Part shown: positions 56,401 through 64,000 of the stretch, piece after piece | Layout of the letters: the number at the start of each line of letters is the position of its first letter | Numbering within the stretch: the first letter of the stretch is position 1 | Assembly: GCA_963818985.1 (NCBI GenBank) | Contig: CAWFUJ010000001.1 | Span: forward strand, 1 to 64,000 | Source of the DNA: JAFEDN01 sp963818985 | GTDB lineage: Bacteria; Pseudomonadota; Gammaproteobacteria; Coxiellales; Coxiellaceae | Length of the DNA: 64,000 nucleotides | Direction: 5' to 3' | Position numbers and translations under genes: made by a program | The notes under the pieces: model-generated | The model's input: only the letters and a program-made list of their open reading frames with translations | Databases searched by the model: none | Told to the model about the DNA's origin: nothing

Positions 56401-56904
56401 GGCCACTTCTTCCAAATGCATGCGCATTTCATCAGGCTTAGCTTCAATTAGCTGTGAAATCATCCCTTGTTCGACGATCGCATAACTTCGAGAGCCCAAG
56501 CCAGTGCCAAGAAAAACATCGATGATGTCACGACGCCTGCAACTCGCCCCGTTTAATAAATATTGAGACTGACCTTCTCGATGAACCTCTCGACGGACCG
56601 AAATCTCACTAAAACGAGCATATTCACCTACTAGCCGATTATCACTATTATCGAAGATAAGCTCTACTGAAGCTTTACTAACCGGTTTACGGCTACTAGT
56701 ACCGTTAAATATCACGTCTGCCATTGATTGGCCACGTAATTGTTTAGCAGAAGTTTCACCAATTACCCAGCGAATGGCATCGACAACGTTGGACTTACCG
56801 CAGCCGTTTGGGCCTACGATTCCAGTTAAATGACCAGTCATTGGGATTACGGTATGATCAACAAAAGATTTGAAACCAACCAATTTGATGCTTTTTAAGT
56901 TCAT
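53401..56904 (-). CDS. smc: chromosome segregation ATPase SMC
   Basis: Condensin ATPase. N-terminal Walker A VGPNGCGKSNVVDAIRW, two long coiled-coil arms rich in Gln/Leu, a hinge domain around residues 500-630 (VNPGWELAVETVLGGYFDAV), the signature LSGGEKALTAIALVF and Walker B FCVLDEVDAPLDD. 1167 aa is the family length. It heads smc-zipA-ligA, whereas MukB is absent here. Confidence 0.96.
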   Translation of the reverse strand: MNLKSIKLVGFKSFVDHTVIPMTGHLTGIVGPNGCGKSNVVDAIRWVIGETSAKQLRGQSMADVIFNGTSSRKPVSKASVELIFDNSDNRLVGEYARFSEISVRREVHREGQSQYLLNGASCRRRDIIDVFLGTGLGSRSYAIVEQGMISQLIEAKPDEMRMHLEEVAGISKYKERRRETETRMRHTQENLDRLNDLNEELSKQLRHLKRQAEAAEKYTELKQQERTLQAEIKVLQWQILEKQAISQQGQLTRYELQQEEYVAQLRQIETHLEKIRLQQVELNSERNESQKNYYGFGAEVARLEQRIAHNQEQINHWKKELVEVESLYQELEGHTEEQRQNMLELDELLMALQPQATEAKAVAQESGQSLLIAEQQMQLWQQGWDTFQTHASQFAERIAALKTNLQHYQQQEVTLQKRNAELHERQQQLPLMALTAEIEPLITEVDERRSQLESLASHLEQISASLQSQRLQNTDIQRLINQQRQDFQNLQARFASLEALQKSALGLHDDHTKQWLSAHSITDRPRLAQVLQVNPGWELAVETVLGGYFDAVCLQDINEFIEPMTQITRGRLTLIDHQNLTEVASHPLPSLAAQIQSQWPVYEWLSGIYTAEHLADALRLRSQLAEGESIITRDGIWLGKNWVRITKAVNKDSGILVREQELKHLTQEIEQAKLKLQISLKQLEQGEEQLHELEEQRDLQHRAYKHVSSSLTEVQTRLSAKQSRFNELHHQQQRLAREISESEHAIKNLQNLLERTKAEFEQSSLAQQQQVQQREVLISQRDQYQQVLKEIRHQTEQKRQAADELAVRLAASENQLALLKQSSLRDQRQRQQLSERRELLIANLEEVIEPLADLREQLQFQLSSRLAIEQELRLIEERLLNYHHQFDESSKAQQDTNEKLTVTSHQLQNLQMERQAVITRQTTIQEQLLEQNLQLMDLLAALPANANINEWEKQLATISARIGRLGSINLAAIDECQAVSERKIYLDKQQADLNEALDILKSAIAKIDRETRTKFQETFTTVNQHFQDLFPQIFGGGKASLELSEEDGLTAGVIVKAQPPGKRNATIYMLSGGEKALTAIALVFSMFKLNPAPFCVLDEVDAPLDDVNVGRFCHLVKEMAKTTQFIIISHNKVTISMSDRLMGVTMQEAGVSRIVSVNVAEAVAMAE

Positions 56905-57002
56905 AGCGCACTAGTTTACCTATTCTCAAAACCCATGACAAATTGTCTAATAGGCTTTACAATGATCGCGGATCAATACCCCTTATTTAGGATGGAGTTT
57001 AA

Positions 57003-57656
57003 ATGAATAAATCTGCACTTCGAAACATTGTGATTGTAGTAGTCCTTCTGGCGGTCCTGGCTGTCATATTGGCTTTTTTATTTAAACCGAAGGTGAGATC
57101 ATCGCAGGCAGTCTCCATCCCAACCGCCGATCAGCCCATGCTAGGCAAACCGAATGCTAAAATCAAAATTGTTGTATTTGAGGATCTTAAATGCATTGCA
57201 TGTAAAATTTTCAATAACTCGGTGATGCCTAAAATCAAGCAGACTTACATTGACCCAGGCATTGCCAACTACACTGTCATTAATTTAGCTTTTATCCCTG
57301 GCTCAATGCCGGCTGCTAATGCCGCACGATGTTTATACCAAGACAATCCTCAATGGTTCTTCACATTCGTAGATTATGTTTATCAAAATCAGCCCCCAGA
57401 ACAACTCGATTGGGCCACAATCCCAAAATTGGTAGAATTTGCCAGTCATAGTATTCCAGAGGTGGATAAACAGAAATTAAGCCGTTGTATTTATGAAAGT
57501 CCCCATACCGATTTTATAGAGAAGAATTTTGAAATAGCTAAAAAAGCGATTGGTGAAACCGTGATGACGCCTTCGATATTTATTAATGGCCATCTTGCAC
57601 CCGAACCTTCCTGGAAACAAATACACGACATGATAGCAGCGGAAACTAAAAAATGA
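57003..57656 (+). CDS. membrane-anchored DsbA-like thiol oxidoreductase
   Basis: Introduces disulfides into exported proteins. One N-terminal membrane helix (residues 8-27) anchors a periplasmic thioredoxin/DsbA fold; active site DLKCIACK (Cys64, Cys67), helical insertion, and the cis-proline in TVMTPSIFINGH. It resembles the DsbA/BdbD group with a short CxxC surrounded by charged residues. GGATGGAG is upstream. Its last four bases overlap the dsbB-like start, so the pair is co-translated. Confidence 0.85.
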   Translation: MNKSALRNIVIVVVLLAVLAVILAFLFKPKVRSSQAVSIPTADQPMLGKPNAKIKIVVFEDLKCIACKIFNNSVMPKIKQTYIDPGIANYTVINLAFIPGSMPAANAARCLYQDNPQWFFTFVDYVYQNQPPEQLDWATIPKLVEFASHSIPEVDKQKLSRCIYESPHTDFIEKNFEIAKKAIGETVMTPSIFINGHLAPEPSWKQIHDMIAAETKK

Positions 57657-58111
57657 ATTTCGATCAACGAACAGCCTTAAGCGAATATAGTTTACTAAGC
57701 GCATGGCTCATCGCCTTAGCAGCGACTTTGGTTGCGTTATATTCTGGTGAAATTTTAAAAATGCCAGTATGCCCACTTTGCTGGTATCAGAGAATTTTCA
57801 TGTTTCCATTGGCAATACAACTCGGGATTGCTTGTTTTCGGCACGATCTTAGCATTGCAATCTACACACTACCTTTGGCAGCATTAGGCGCAATGATTGC
57901 CCTATATCATTATTTGATCCAAATGTTTCCATCACTTGCAGCCATCATCCCTTGTAGTGCAGATGGTAGCGGCGTGCGTTGCGATACATTTGATTGGCAA
58001 ATCTTAGGATTTATCACTTTACCCTTACTCAGTTTTATTGCTTTTTTAATTATTTTAATTTTATTAATTATTATTCAGTTTAGACCTAAGACTGAACATG
58101 AAAAAAACTAA
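57653..58111 (+). CDS. DsbB/BdbC-type quinone-linked disulfide generator
   Basis: Reoxidises the DsbA-like protein using quinone. Four membrane helices; first CxxC at Cys40/Cys43 in MPVCPLCWYQRIFMFPLAIQ, second pair in IIPCSADGSGVRC, as in DsbB. 152 aa. It overlaps the genes on both sides (4 and 14 bases), forming a three-gene operon. Confidence 0.88.
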   Translation: MNFDQRTALSEYSLLSAWLIALAATLVALYSGEILKMPVCPLCWYQRIFMFPLAIQLGIACFRHDLSIAIYTLPLAALGAMIALYHYLIQMFPSLAAIIPCSADGSGVRCDTFDWQILGFITLPLLSFIAFLIILILLIIIQFRPKTEHEKN

Positions 58112-59147
58112 AAATACAGCTCATAGTTCTGGCATCCATTGGATATTTATATTGGCATTGGCCGCACTATTAGCTTATCTGGCGCAAAATACTGATGATT
58201 TTGAAAGTCTCTTTTCAATATTTTCTTTGGCTTTTTTTAAAAGTAAAAAAACCAACGAATTTTTTAATCACAGATACCATCAATTATGTACCGAAAAACA
58301 TTCGCTCCAGCCCGCTAACAAAATTAAAAACGGGAATTATCAAGTTGCATTATTGCCACAGTCTGGATTATATGCTCTAAAAAGTGCTCATCGAGTTGAA
58401 TGGAAAAAAATTGAAGAGGATACCGCTAAGATCTATCGAGTTTCCAGAAAATATCGGCAACAGATACAAAGCCAAATGGAAGCTATTTTAGGAGAAAAAT
58501 TTGCAAATCTCCCAGATAAAGAACACAATATTATTTTTGCCCTCCATGCATTATTAGGTGATTCATTGGCTGTCAATGAAACCCAATTGTTTATATGTGA
58601 TAGTTCAGTTTCGATCAGCATCGCCAAAATCATTGTTGACCATTATCGTAATAAAACCAAGATCTCGCCCCTGATCGGTGTCGGGGTTAAATATGGCGCA
58701 CTTGAAGACTTTACAAACTATCATCGACAGCATCAATTTAAAAATGGTCATTTCCTTGATAGCCATGCATTTTTATTAATTGCCCCACAGAATGATCGTG
58801 AGATGGTATTACAATTAAAAAAATTAAATATTGATGGATATTCTCTGCATCCTTTAACAACCAGACAAAAAGCTATTGCTTTATTAGAAATATTAAATCC
58901 TCAGATTTGCGACTTATGGAACCAGGATTCTAAGTTATTAACTGAGCTACAACCACCACACAGCGTTATCGGACATCTTAAACAAAACCCACAATACTTA
59001 CATAGCTTACAAATTATCATGCCTGAAGACTTAGAATTAAGTAAGAGAGTGAAAAAAATATTAAATTTTTTTGTCAATAAGTATCAAAAATTATGGGATG
59101 AGTTCTTGAAAAAATCTACAAAAACCGGCGTGCCCCTCTCCTATTAG
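58098..59147 (+). CDS. membrane-anchored protein of unknown function
   Basis: The 349-aa product has one N-terminal helix (HWIFILALAALLAYLAQ) and then a soluble domain with no family I recognise, containing KNGNYQVALLPQSGLY and two central cysteines (QLFICDSS; NPQICDLW). It starts 14 bases inside the dsbB-like gene, so translation is coupled; a substrate of, or partner to, the disulfide system is possible. The last residues (TGVPLSY) are encoded by a short palindromic repeat, so the native end may have been different. Confidence 0.7.
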   Translation: MKKTKNTAHSSGIHWIFILALAALLAYLAQNTDDFESLFSIFSLAFFKSKKTNEFFNHRYHQLCTEKHSLQPANKIKNGNYQVALLPQSGLYALKSAHRVEWKKIEEDTAKIYRVSRKYRQQIQSQMEAILGEKFANLPDKEHNIIFALHALLGDSLAVNETQLFICDSSVSISIAKIIVDHYRNKTKISPLIGVGVKYGALEDFTNYHRQHQFKNGHFLDSHAFLLIAPQNDREMVLQLKKLNIDGYSLHPLTTRQKAIALLEILNPQICDLWNQDSKLLTELQPPHSVIGHLKQNPQYLHSLQIIMPEDLELSKRVKKILNFFVNKYQKLWDEFLKKSTKTGVPLSY

Positions 59148-59203
59148 GGCGAGGGGGAAATATCTATACAGGTACTTTCTAACCCTCTTCCGATGGGAGA
59201 GGC
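59128..59203. repeat. CCCTCTCC..GGAGAGGG repeat units at converging gene ends
   Basis: Two worn copies, CCCCTCTCCTATTAGGGCGA plus GGGGGA (59134-59158) and CCCTCTTCCGATGGGAGAGG (59183-59202). A perfect copy lies at 61337-61364. They overlap the last codons of both flanking genes. Confidence 0.65.
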
Positions 59204-60219
59204 GATAAGAGGCCTTGAGTTATTAGTAATTCAGCGATTTGTACCCCATTGAGCGCGGCGCCTTTACGGACATTGTCTGCTACGATCCATAAATTAATAC
59301 CATTGGGATTGGTTAAATCATTACGAATACGTCCCACAAACACATTATCTTCCGCTGCAGCATTGATGGCAGTAGGATATTCACCTTGTTCATTAATCAC
59401 AGTTATTCCAGGCGAAGCTGACAACAACTCAACCACTTGTTTGGCGCTTATCGGTTGCTCAGTTTCAATGTAAACAGACTCAGAGTGAGCATAAAAAACC
59501 GGGACCCTGACAGCAGTCGGATTAATAGAAATATGATCGTCACCCAGAATTTTCTTGGTCTCCCAAACAATTTTCATTTCTTCTTTGGTATAGCCATTAT
59601 CTAAAAATATATCGATTTGAGGCAACACATTGAATGCAATTTGCTTAGGGAATATTTTGGGAATGATAGGCTGGGCGTTTAGTAAATCAGCGGTCTGGCG
59701 AGCTAATTCTTCCACCGCTTTTTGGCCAGCCCCTGAAACCGATTGATAGGTAGAAATATTGATGCGACGGATACCCACACGATCATAAATAGGTTTTAAA
59801 GCCACCACCATTTGAATAGTTGAACAATTAGGGTTAGCTATTATGTTACGCTTGGCATAATCCGCTAAAGCATGCGGGTTCACCTCGGGAACAATTAAAG
59901 GGACATCTTCTTCATATCGAAATTGAGAAGAATTATCGATGACAATACACCCAGCCTGCGCAGCGATCGGGACATATTGCTTGGATACAGCAGAGCCTGC
60001 AGAAAAAAAAGCAATTTGAACTTTGGAGAAGTCAAAAGTTTCTAAATTTTTAATTCGCTGGGAACGTCCCTCAAATTGAATGACTTTACCCACTGAACGT
60101 TCACTGGCTAAAGGATATAATTTTTCTACCGGAAATTTGCGTTCTTGCAAAATTTGGATAAACGTTTCACCCACAACCCCAGTCGCACCTACAATAGCCA
60201 CAGCATATTTTTTTTTCAT
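59179..60219 (-). CDS. asd: aspartate-semialdehyde dehydrogenase
   Basis: Makes aspartate semialdehyde for lysine/diaminopimelate, threonine and methionine. GATGVVGETFIQILQERKFP (NADP fold), catalytic Cys in IIANPNCSTIQM, and RVPVFYAHSESVYIE with the substrate-binding region. ATG 60219 (MKKKYAVAIVGATG) is preferred to 60225. The last residues (LLSPLPSEEG) come from a palindromic repeat. It follows aroC with a short overlap; the usual downstream pair fimV-truA is elsewhere in the window, decayed. Confidence 0.95.
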   Translation of the reverse strand: MKKKYAVAIVGATGVVGETFIQILQERKFPVEKLYPLASERSVGKVIQFEGRSQRIKNLETFDFSKVQIAFFSAGSAVSKQYVPIAAQAGCIVIDNSSQFRYEEDVPLIVPEVNPHALADYAKRNIIANPNCSTIQMVVALKPIYDRVGIRRINISTYQSVSGAGQKAVEELARQTADLLNAQPIIPKIFPKQIAFNVLPQIDIFLDNGYTKEEMKIVWETKKILGDDHISINPTAVRVPVFYAHSESVYIETEQPISAKQVVELLSASPGITVINEQGEYPTAINAAAEDNVFVGRIRNDLTNPNGINLWIVADNVRKGAALNGVQIAELLITQGLLSPLPSEEG

Positions 60220-60221
60220 GA

Positions 60222-61295
60222 TCATTCTCGTTTCACATCTAGATTTTGAGCACGGTCACGTAAATAGTGATCCATTAATACTAACGCCAACATCGCTTCA
60301 ACAATGGGTACCGCTCGAATCCCAACACAAGGATCATGGCGTCCGGTGGTGACCACCTCCACTTCTTGACCATATATATCTAAGCTTTTTCCAGCTTGAA
60401 GGATACTGGAAGTGGGTTTAAATGCCAAACTAATCGATAACATTTGGCCGGTAGTTATACCACCTAATATTCCGCCCGCATTATTACTTAAAAAGCCTTG
60501 GTGATTCATCTCATCACGGTTCTCGGAACCCCGCTGACGCACTGACGCAAAACCGGAGCCTATTTCTACGCCTTTTACGGCATTTATGCCCATCATCGCA
60601 TGGGCGATATCCGCATTCAACTTATTAAAAACCGGCTCCCCCAGGCCCGCCGGCACTTGGGTAGCAACGACATTAACGCGCGCACCGATCGAGTCCCCCT
60701 CACGTCGCAAGCGTTGGATAGCCTCTTCCAATTCAGCAACTTTATTGGCATCCGGAAAAAAAAATGGATTGCTCTCAACGATATTTAAATCAATTTCTTC
60801 GGCAATAATTTCACCCATTGCCGCTAAATAGCCTTGTATTTTTACGCCTAATTGTTCACATAAATATTTTTTGGCAATCGCGCCTGCCGCAACCCGCATC
60901 ACAGTTTCACGTGCCGAAGCTCGCCCTCCGCCACGATAGTCTCGTAAACCGTATTTTTTTAGATAGGTGAAATCAGCATGTCCAGGACGAAAAACAGTTT
61001 GAATTTTATCATAATCACGAGAACGCGAGTCTTGATTATAGATCAATAATCCAATGGTGGCGCCGGTGGTTTTACCTTTGAAAACCCCTGAAACGATTTG
61101 GACTTGGTCGGGTTCCTGGCGCTGCGAAGTGTAGGAAGATGATCCAGGACGTCGGCGATCTAATTCTTGCTGAATATCCTTTTCATTAAGCTCCATTCCT
61201 GGTGGGCAACCGTCCACGATGGCCATCAGTCCTGGCCCATGACTTTCACCGCAGGTGGTGACCACAAAAAGCTTACCTAAACTATTTCCCGACAT
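60222..61295 (-). CDS. aroC: chorismate synthase
   Basis: Final step of the shikimate pathway, using reduced FMN. Motifs: TTCGESHGPGLMAIVDGCPP, FRPGHADFTYLKKYGLRDYRGGGRASARET, GSGFASVRQRGSENRDE (in pieces) and TGRHDPCVGIRAVPIVEAM. 357 aa, full-length. Between prmB and asd, a standard gammaproteobacterial order. Confidence 0.97.
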   Translation of the reverse strand: MSGNSLGKLFVVTTCGESHGPGLMAIVDGCPPGMELNEKDIQQELDRRRPGSSSYTSQRQEPDQVQIVSGVFKGKTTGATIGLLIYNQDSRSRDYDKIQTVFRPGHADFTYLKKYGLRDYRGGGRASARETVMRVAAGAIAKKYLCEQLGVKIQGYLAAMGEIIAEEIDLNIVESNPFFFPDANKVAELEEAIQRLRREGDSIGARVNVVATQVPAGLGEPVFNKLNADIAHAMMGINAVKGVEIGSGFASVRQRGSENRDEMNHQGFLSNNAGGILGGITTGQMLSISLAFKPTSSILQAGKSLDIYGQEVEVVTTGRHDPCVGIRAVPIVEAMLALVLMDHYLRDRAQNLDVKRE

Positions 61296-61336
61296 GGGTG
61301 CAGTTTAGCTGAATACAGCAAGAATTTCCTCTTTTC

Positions 61337-61364
61337 TTCCCCTCTCCCGGATGGGAGAGGGGAA
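61337..61364. repeat. perfect TTCCCCTCTCCC palindrome
   Basis: Twelve-base arms around GGAT, lying between prmB and aroC. No T-run follows on the operon strand. It matches the worn copies near 59134 and 59183. Confidence 0.85.
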
Positions 61365-61366
61365 AT

Positions 61367-62266
61367 CTAAAGCGATTCAGCAGTTAATAAACAAAGTCCC
61401 TGGCCACCTCGCTCTAGATCCAACCATGCGCAGGATAAATGCGAAAAATATTCAGCAAACACCGCATCAGTATTTCCTACTTCCAATACTAAAATTCCTT
61501 TGGCGGCCAAATAATGCTTGGCGTCTTGCAAAATTTTCTTGACTACGTCTAGCCCTTCCGTACCTGCATGTAAAGCCAAGCGTGGCTCATGGCGATATTC
61601 AGCGGGTAAATTTGAATACTCCGATTCGCTGACATAAGGAGGATTAGTTAAGATAATATCATATTGTTTTAATGGCAAATTTGAGAAACAATCAGACTGA
61701 TGCAAATGGACTTGATCTTCTAGTTTATAACGAGCGACATTAATGGCAGCAACTTTTAGGGCATCTTGACTGACATCGATCGCATCAACTTGTGCCTCCG
61801 GGAAAGCCAAGGCAGCCGCGATAGCAATGCAGCCACTGCCCGTGCCGATATCTAAAATATTCATCACTTGATCAGGTTTGACCCAAGGGTCAAATTGTTT
61901 TTCTATCCACTCACCCATTGGCGAACGTGGAATTAAGACGCGCTCATCGACATAATACGGCAAGCCACAAAACCAGGCTTGCTTTAACAGGTAAGCTAAA
62001 GGGCGGCGAGTTTCAACCCGTTGCTGGATCAAATCGGCTATTTTTAAACGCTCAGATGGCGTCAACACTGCATGCTGTACTGAAGGATTGGTATCTGGTG
62101 ATAAATGAAGAGTCGTGAGTACTAAATTTACCGCTTCATCCCAAGCATTTTCTGTGCCATGGCCAAAGAAAAGTTCGGCCTTTTGAAATTGTGAGGCAGC
62201 CCAACGTATCCAGTCACCTATGGAATTTAAACAACCTAATGCTTCTGCAGTTTCTATCTTTTTCAT
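61367..62266 (-). CDS. prmB: ribosomal protein L3 N5-glutamine methyltransferase
   Basis: Methylates a glutamine of ribosomal protein uL3. The 299-aa product has an N-terminal helical domain, SAM motif ILDIGTGSGCIAIAAALAFP, the substrate motif DIILTNPPYVSESEY and PRLALHAGTEGLDVVKKIL, with IPRSPMGEWIE before. It is closer to PrmB than to PrmC by position (next to aroC) and by N-terminus. Confidence 0.9.
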   Translation of the reverse strand: MKKIETAEALGCLNSIGDWIRWAASQFQKAELFFGHGTENAWDEAVNLVLTTLHLSPDTNPSVQHAVLTPSERLKIADLIQQRVETRRPLAYLLKQAWFCGLPYYVDERVLIPRSPMGEWIEKQFDPWVKPDQVMNILDIGTGSGCIAIAAALAFPEAQVDAIDVSQDALKVAAINVARYKLEDQVHLHQSDCFSNLPLKQYDIILTNPPYVSESEYSNLPAEYRHEPRLALHAGTEGLDVVKKILQDAKHYLAAKGILVLEVGNTDAVFAEYFSHLSCAWLDLERGGQGLCLLTAESL

Positions 62267-62511
62267 AATAGGCTAAATGTTCGGTTATGCTGAGCAAAAT
62301 GTCAATCTAAGTCATTGGCAATAGATGTCCCATTAAAGTGTGAATCATATTGAACCAATATTACGAAAAATTCATGAAATGCCAGTCTTTACTCTTTTCA
62401 ATTTTAAAGATTGTATAATATGCCATATACAACCTTGATTTAAGAAATAGGCTTACATTTAAATTGGAAATCCACTCTCCCGCAAAATTCACAGTTCTGC
62501 TAACATAAAAT

Positions 62512-63642
62512 ATGACCAGAAAAATAAAGGAAATACTCCTTTTTCATGAAGCGCCACTCTGGTTAGCCTGGCTAACCGCAGGAATTTTTTTGATCTTCGA
62601 TGTCAGCCACCATTGGTTAATAAATTTTCATCATCCTCTTATATTTGGAATACTCTTCGCCTGGTTATTTCTATTGATACTTTGGAATGCCTTTGAGGTT
62701 TCCCATCACGTTGAACAATTAGCCGAATTCGTCCGCCAACCTTTTAGTACTTTAATTTTAACTTTATCAGTCATTTCGATTGAAATTGTCACCATTAGCA
62801 GCGTTATGTTCCATGGCGAAAACAACCCGACACTCGCACGCAACACCATGTATTCCATTATTATGATTGTCTTGAATGGTGTAGTGGGACTCAGTTTATT
62901 TTTAGGAGGTATTCGCTATGGCGAACAACGTTATAATTTGCGCGGCTCGATTGAATTCATGAGCGTTATTTTTGTGTTGGGCGTAATCGGATTGGTGTTA
63001 CCCAATTTTACCCGATCTTCTATCGGTCCCACCTTCACCATTTTACAAACTTTTTTCTTTATCATCACTTCTTTAGGGATTTATAGTATTTTCTTATGCA
63101 TTCAAACTATTAGTCACCGAGCTCATTTTGTTTCAAAAGCTGAAGCCCATTATCCGAATAAACCCATGAACATACATATTAAGTATTCACCAAAATCTGC
63201 AATTTATCATGGATTCCTTTTAATAACCTATTTGATTCCAACTTTATTGCTGGCTAAACAGATCTCCTATCCTATTGATACAACCCTAGACTATTTGCAT
63301 CCACCACAAACTTTAGGTGGGTTTTTAGTGGCTGTTTTAGTGTTATCACCCGAAGGCGTTAGCGCTATCCGCGCTTCTCTAGCCAATCATTTGCAGCGCT
63401 CGGTAAATATTGCTTTAGGTTCAGTGTTAGCAACCACGGCTTTAACGATCCCTGCCGTTTTAATCATTGGACTTATCACCAATCGAATAATAATTTTAGG
63501 ATTACCGCCAACTGATGTTATTATATTAATAATAAGTTTAATTACCGGCATAGTCACTTTTGCAAGCGGTCGCAGTGGCATGTTGCAAGGAGCAATTCAC
63601 TTATTGTTATTTTTTGCTTATGTCATAATGATTTTTGATTAA
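62512..63642 (+). CDS. chaA: ChaA-type Ca2+(Na+)/H+ antiporter
   Basis: An ion exchanger with about ten membrane helices. Two sodium/calcium-exchanger repeats are clear: FVRQPFSTLILTLSVISIEIV and GENNPTLARNTMYSIIMIVLNG in the first half, FLVAVLVLSPEGVSAIRASL and GSVLATTALTIPAVLIIG in the second, with the acidic residues of alpha repeats. 376 aa. A TATAAT at 62414-62419 in the otherwise empty 245-base gap before it is a possible promoter. It is followed by a second, similar gene. Confidence 0.87.
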   Translation: MTRKIKEILLFHEAPLWLAWLTAGIFLIFDVSHHWLINFHHPLIFGILFAWLFLLILWNAFEVSHHVEQLAEFVRQPFSTLILTLSVISIEIVTISSVMFHGENNPTLARNTMYSIIMIVLNGVVGLSLFLGGIRYGEQRYNLRGSIEFMSVIFVLGVIGLVLPNFTRSSIGPTFTILQTFFFIITSLGIYSIFLCIQTISHRAHFVSKAEAHYPNKPMNIHIKYSPKSAIYHGFLLITYLIPTLLLAKQISYPIDTTLDYLHPPQTLGGFLVAVLVLSPEGVSAIRASLANHLQRSVNIALGSVLATTALTIPAVLIIGLITNRIIILGLPPTDVIILIISLITGIVTFASGRSGMLQGAIHLLLFFAYVIMIFD

Positions 63643-63667
63643 TAGAAAAGATATTCAAGGATTTATC

Positions 63668-64000
63668 ATGATAACAAAAATTCGAAATTCTTTCATGATA
63701 TATGAAGCGCCCTTATGCATTGGTGGAATAATCATCCTCTTTTTTTTGCTATTCAGTCATCAATATTATTCTTTAACCCATCCTAAACTTCTTATTGCAA
63801 TTTTTACTGGTTTATTTTTTATAATTATGTGGTGTTCCTTTGAAGTGGCCCACCATGTTGAATGCTTATCTGAAACGCTTAAAGAACCTTTGGCAACGCT
63901 GATATTAACTTTAGCGGTGATTTCTATTGAAATTTCATTGATTGCGAACATCATGTTAACGGGTGAAAATAATCCAACCTTGGCTCGAGACACTATGTAT
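63668..64000 (+). CDS. second ChaA-type antiporter, 3' end outside the window
   Basis: Starts MITKIRNSFMIYEAPLCIGG, 25 bases after the preceding gene, with AAGGA before it. The visible part follows the first copy closely (FEVAHHVE, LATLILTLAVISIEI, GENNPTLARDTMY), so the two are tandem duplicates that have since diverged. The remaining 260 or so residues lie beyond 64000. Confidence 0.85.
   Translation, partial: MITKIRNSFMIYEAPLCIGGIIILFFLLFSHQYYSLTHPKLLIAIFTGLFFIIMWCSFEVAHHVECLSETLKEPLATLILTLAVISIEISLIANIMLTGENNPTLARDTMY

Noticed and set aside
61337..61364. Terminator between prmB and aroC
   Set aside because: The hairpin is perfect but has no T-run on the operon strand and has relatives elsewhere, so it is a repeat.

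Overview
The window looks like a chromosome segment of an intracellular gammaproteobacterium of the order Legionellales (Coxiella/Legionella relatives). The evidence is a gammaproteobacterial housekeeping set in familiar orders (rlmD-relA, 4.5S RNA-dnaX-recR, hflX-hflK-hflC-purA, lolCDE, smc-zipA-ligA, prmB-aroC-asd), an AT-rich composition, many pseudogenes, families of short palindromic repeats, and several very large or eukaryote-like proteins placed singly between housekeeping operons, as secreted effectors of that order usually are. The genus cannot be fixed from sequence reading alone, and no secretion-system gene lies in the window.

Layout. Bases 1-17,600 are rich in damaged genes: truA and a fimV-like gene (both decayed), dinG (one-base frameshift in an A tract), a GNAT acetyltransferase whose lost frame now reads into rlmD, an ArnT/PMT-type glycosyltransferase in at least three frames, and a PerM/AI-2E-type permease with a frameshift. 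Intact genes here are ribE, a putative YopT-like cysteine protease, trpR-recJ, rlmD-relA, tRNA-Ser(GGA), 4.5S RNA, dnaX, a YbaB-like gene, recR and ybaB. Bases 17,585-27,013 (minus strand) hold ribH and ribBA behind an FMN riboswitch, then two giant proteins of unknown function (927 and 1062 aa), then ribD; the usual rib cluster has been split. Bases 27,088-33,048 hold trmH, a glycerophosphodiesterase and a tightly overlapping leucine dehydrogenase/2-oxo acid dehydrogenase E1alpha-E1beta-E2 operon. Bases 33,318-35,437 hold a kinase-like protein with a second, degenerate kinase C-lobe, followed by a fragment resembling its own 5' end. Then come tRNA-Leu(CAG), purA-hflC-hflK-hflX, a 1457-aa unknown protein (40,720-45,093), lolE-lolD-lolC, a DedA protein, an Old Yellow Enzyme, ligA-zipA-smc, a DsbA/DsbB-like pair with a membrane-anchored unknown, asd-aroC-prmB, and two tandem ChaA-type antiporter genes, the second cut by the window end.

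How the parts relate. Riboflavin synthesis is complete for ribBA, ribD, ribH and ribE but scattered over 24 kb; only ribBA-ribH has the riboswitch. The LeuDH-E1-E2 operon would feed branched-chain amino acid carbon into acyl-CoA, but E3 must come from elsewhere. The candidate secreted proteins (4337-4939, 19701-25817, 33318-35243, 40720-45093) are the most interesting content: a papain-fold protease, a kinase-pseudokinase tandem and three giant proteins with no recognisable domain. Palindromic repeats of at least five kinds sit at almost every gene-cluster boundary and in two places write the C-terminal codons of genes.
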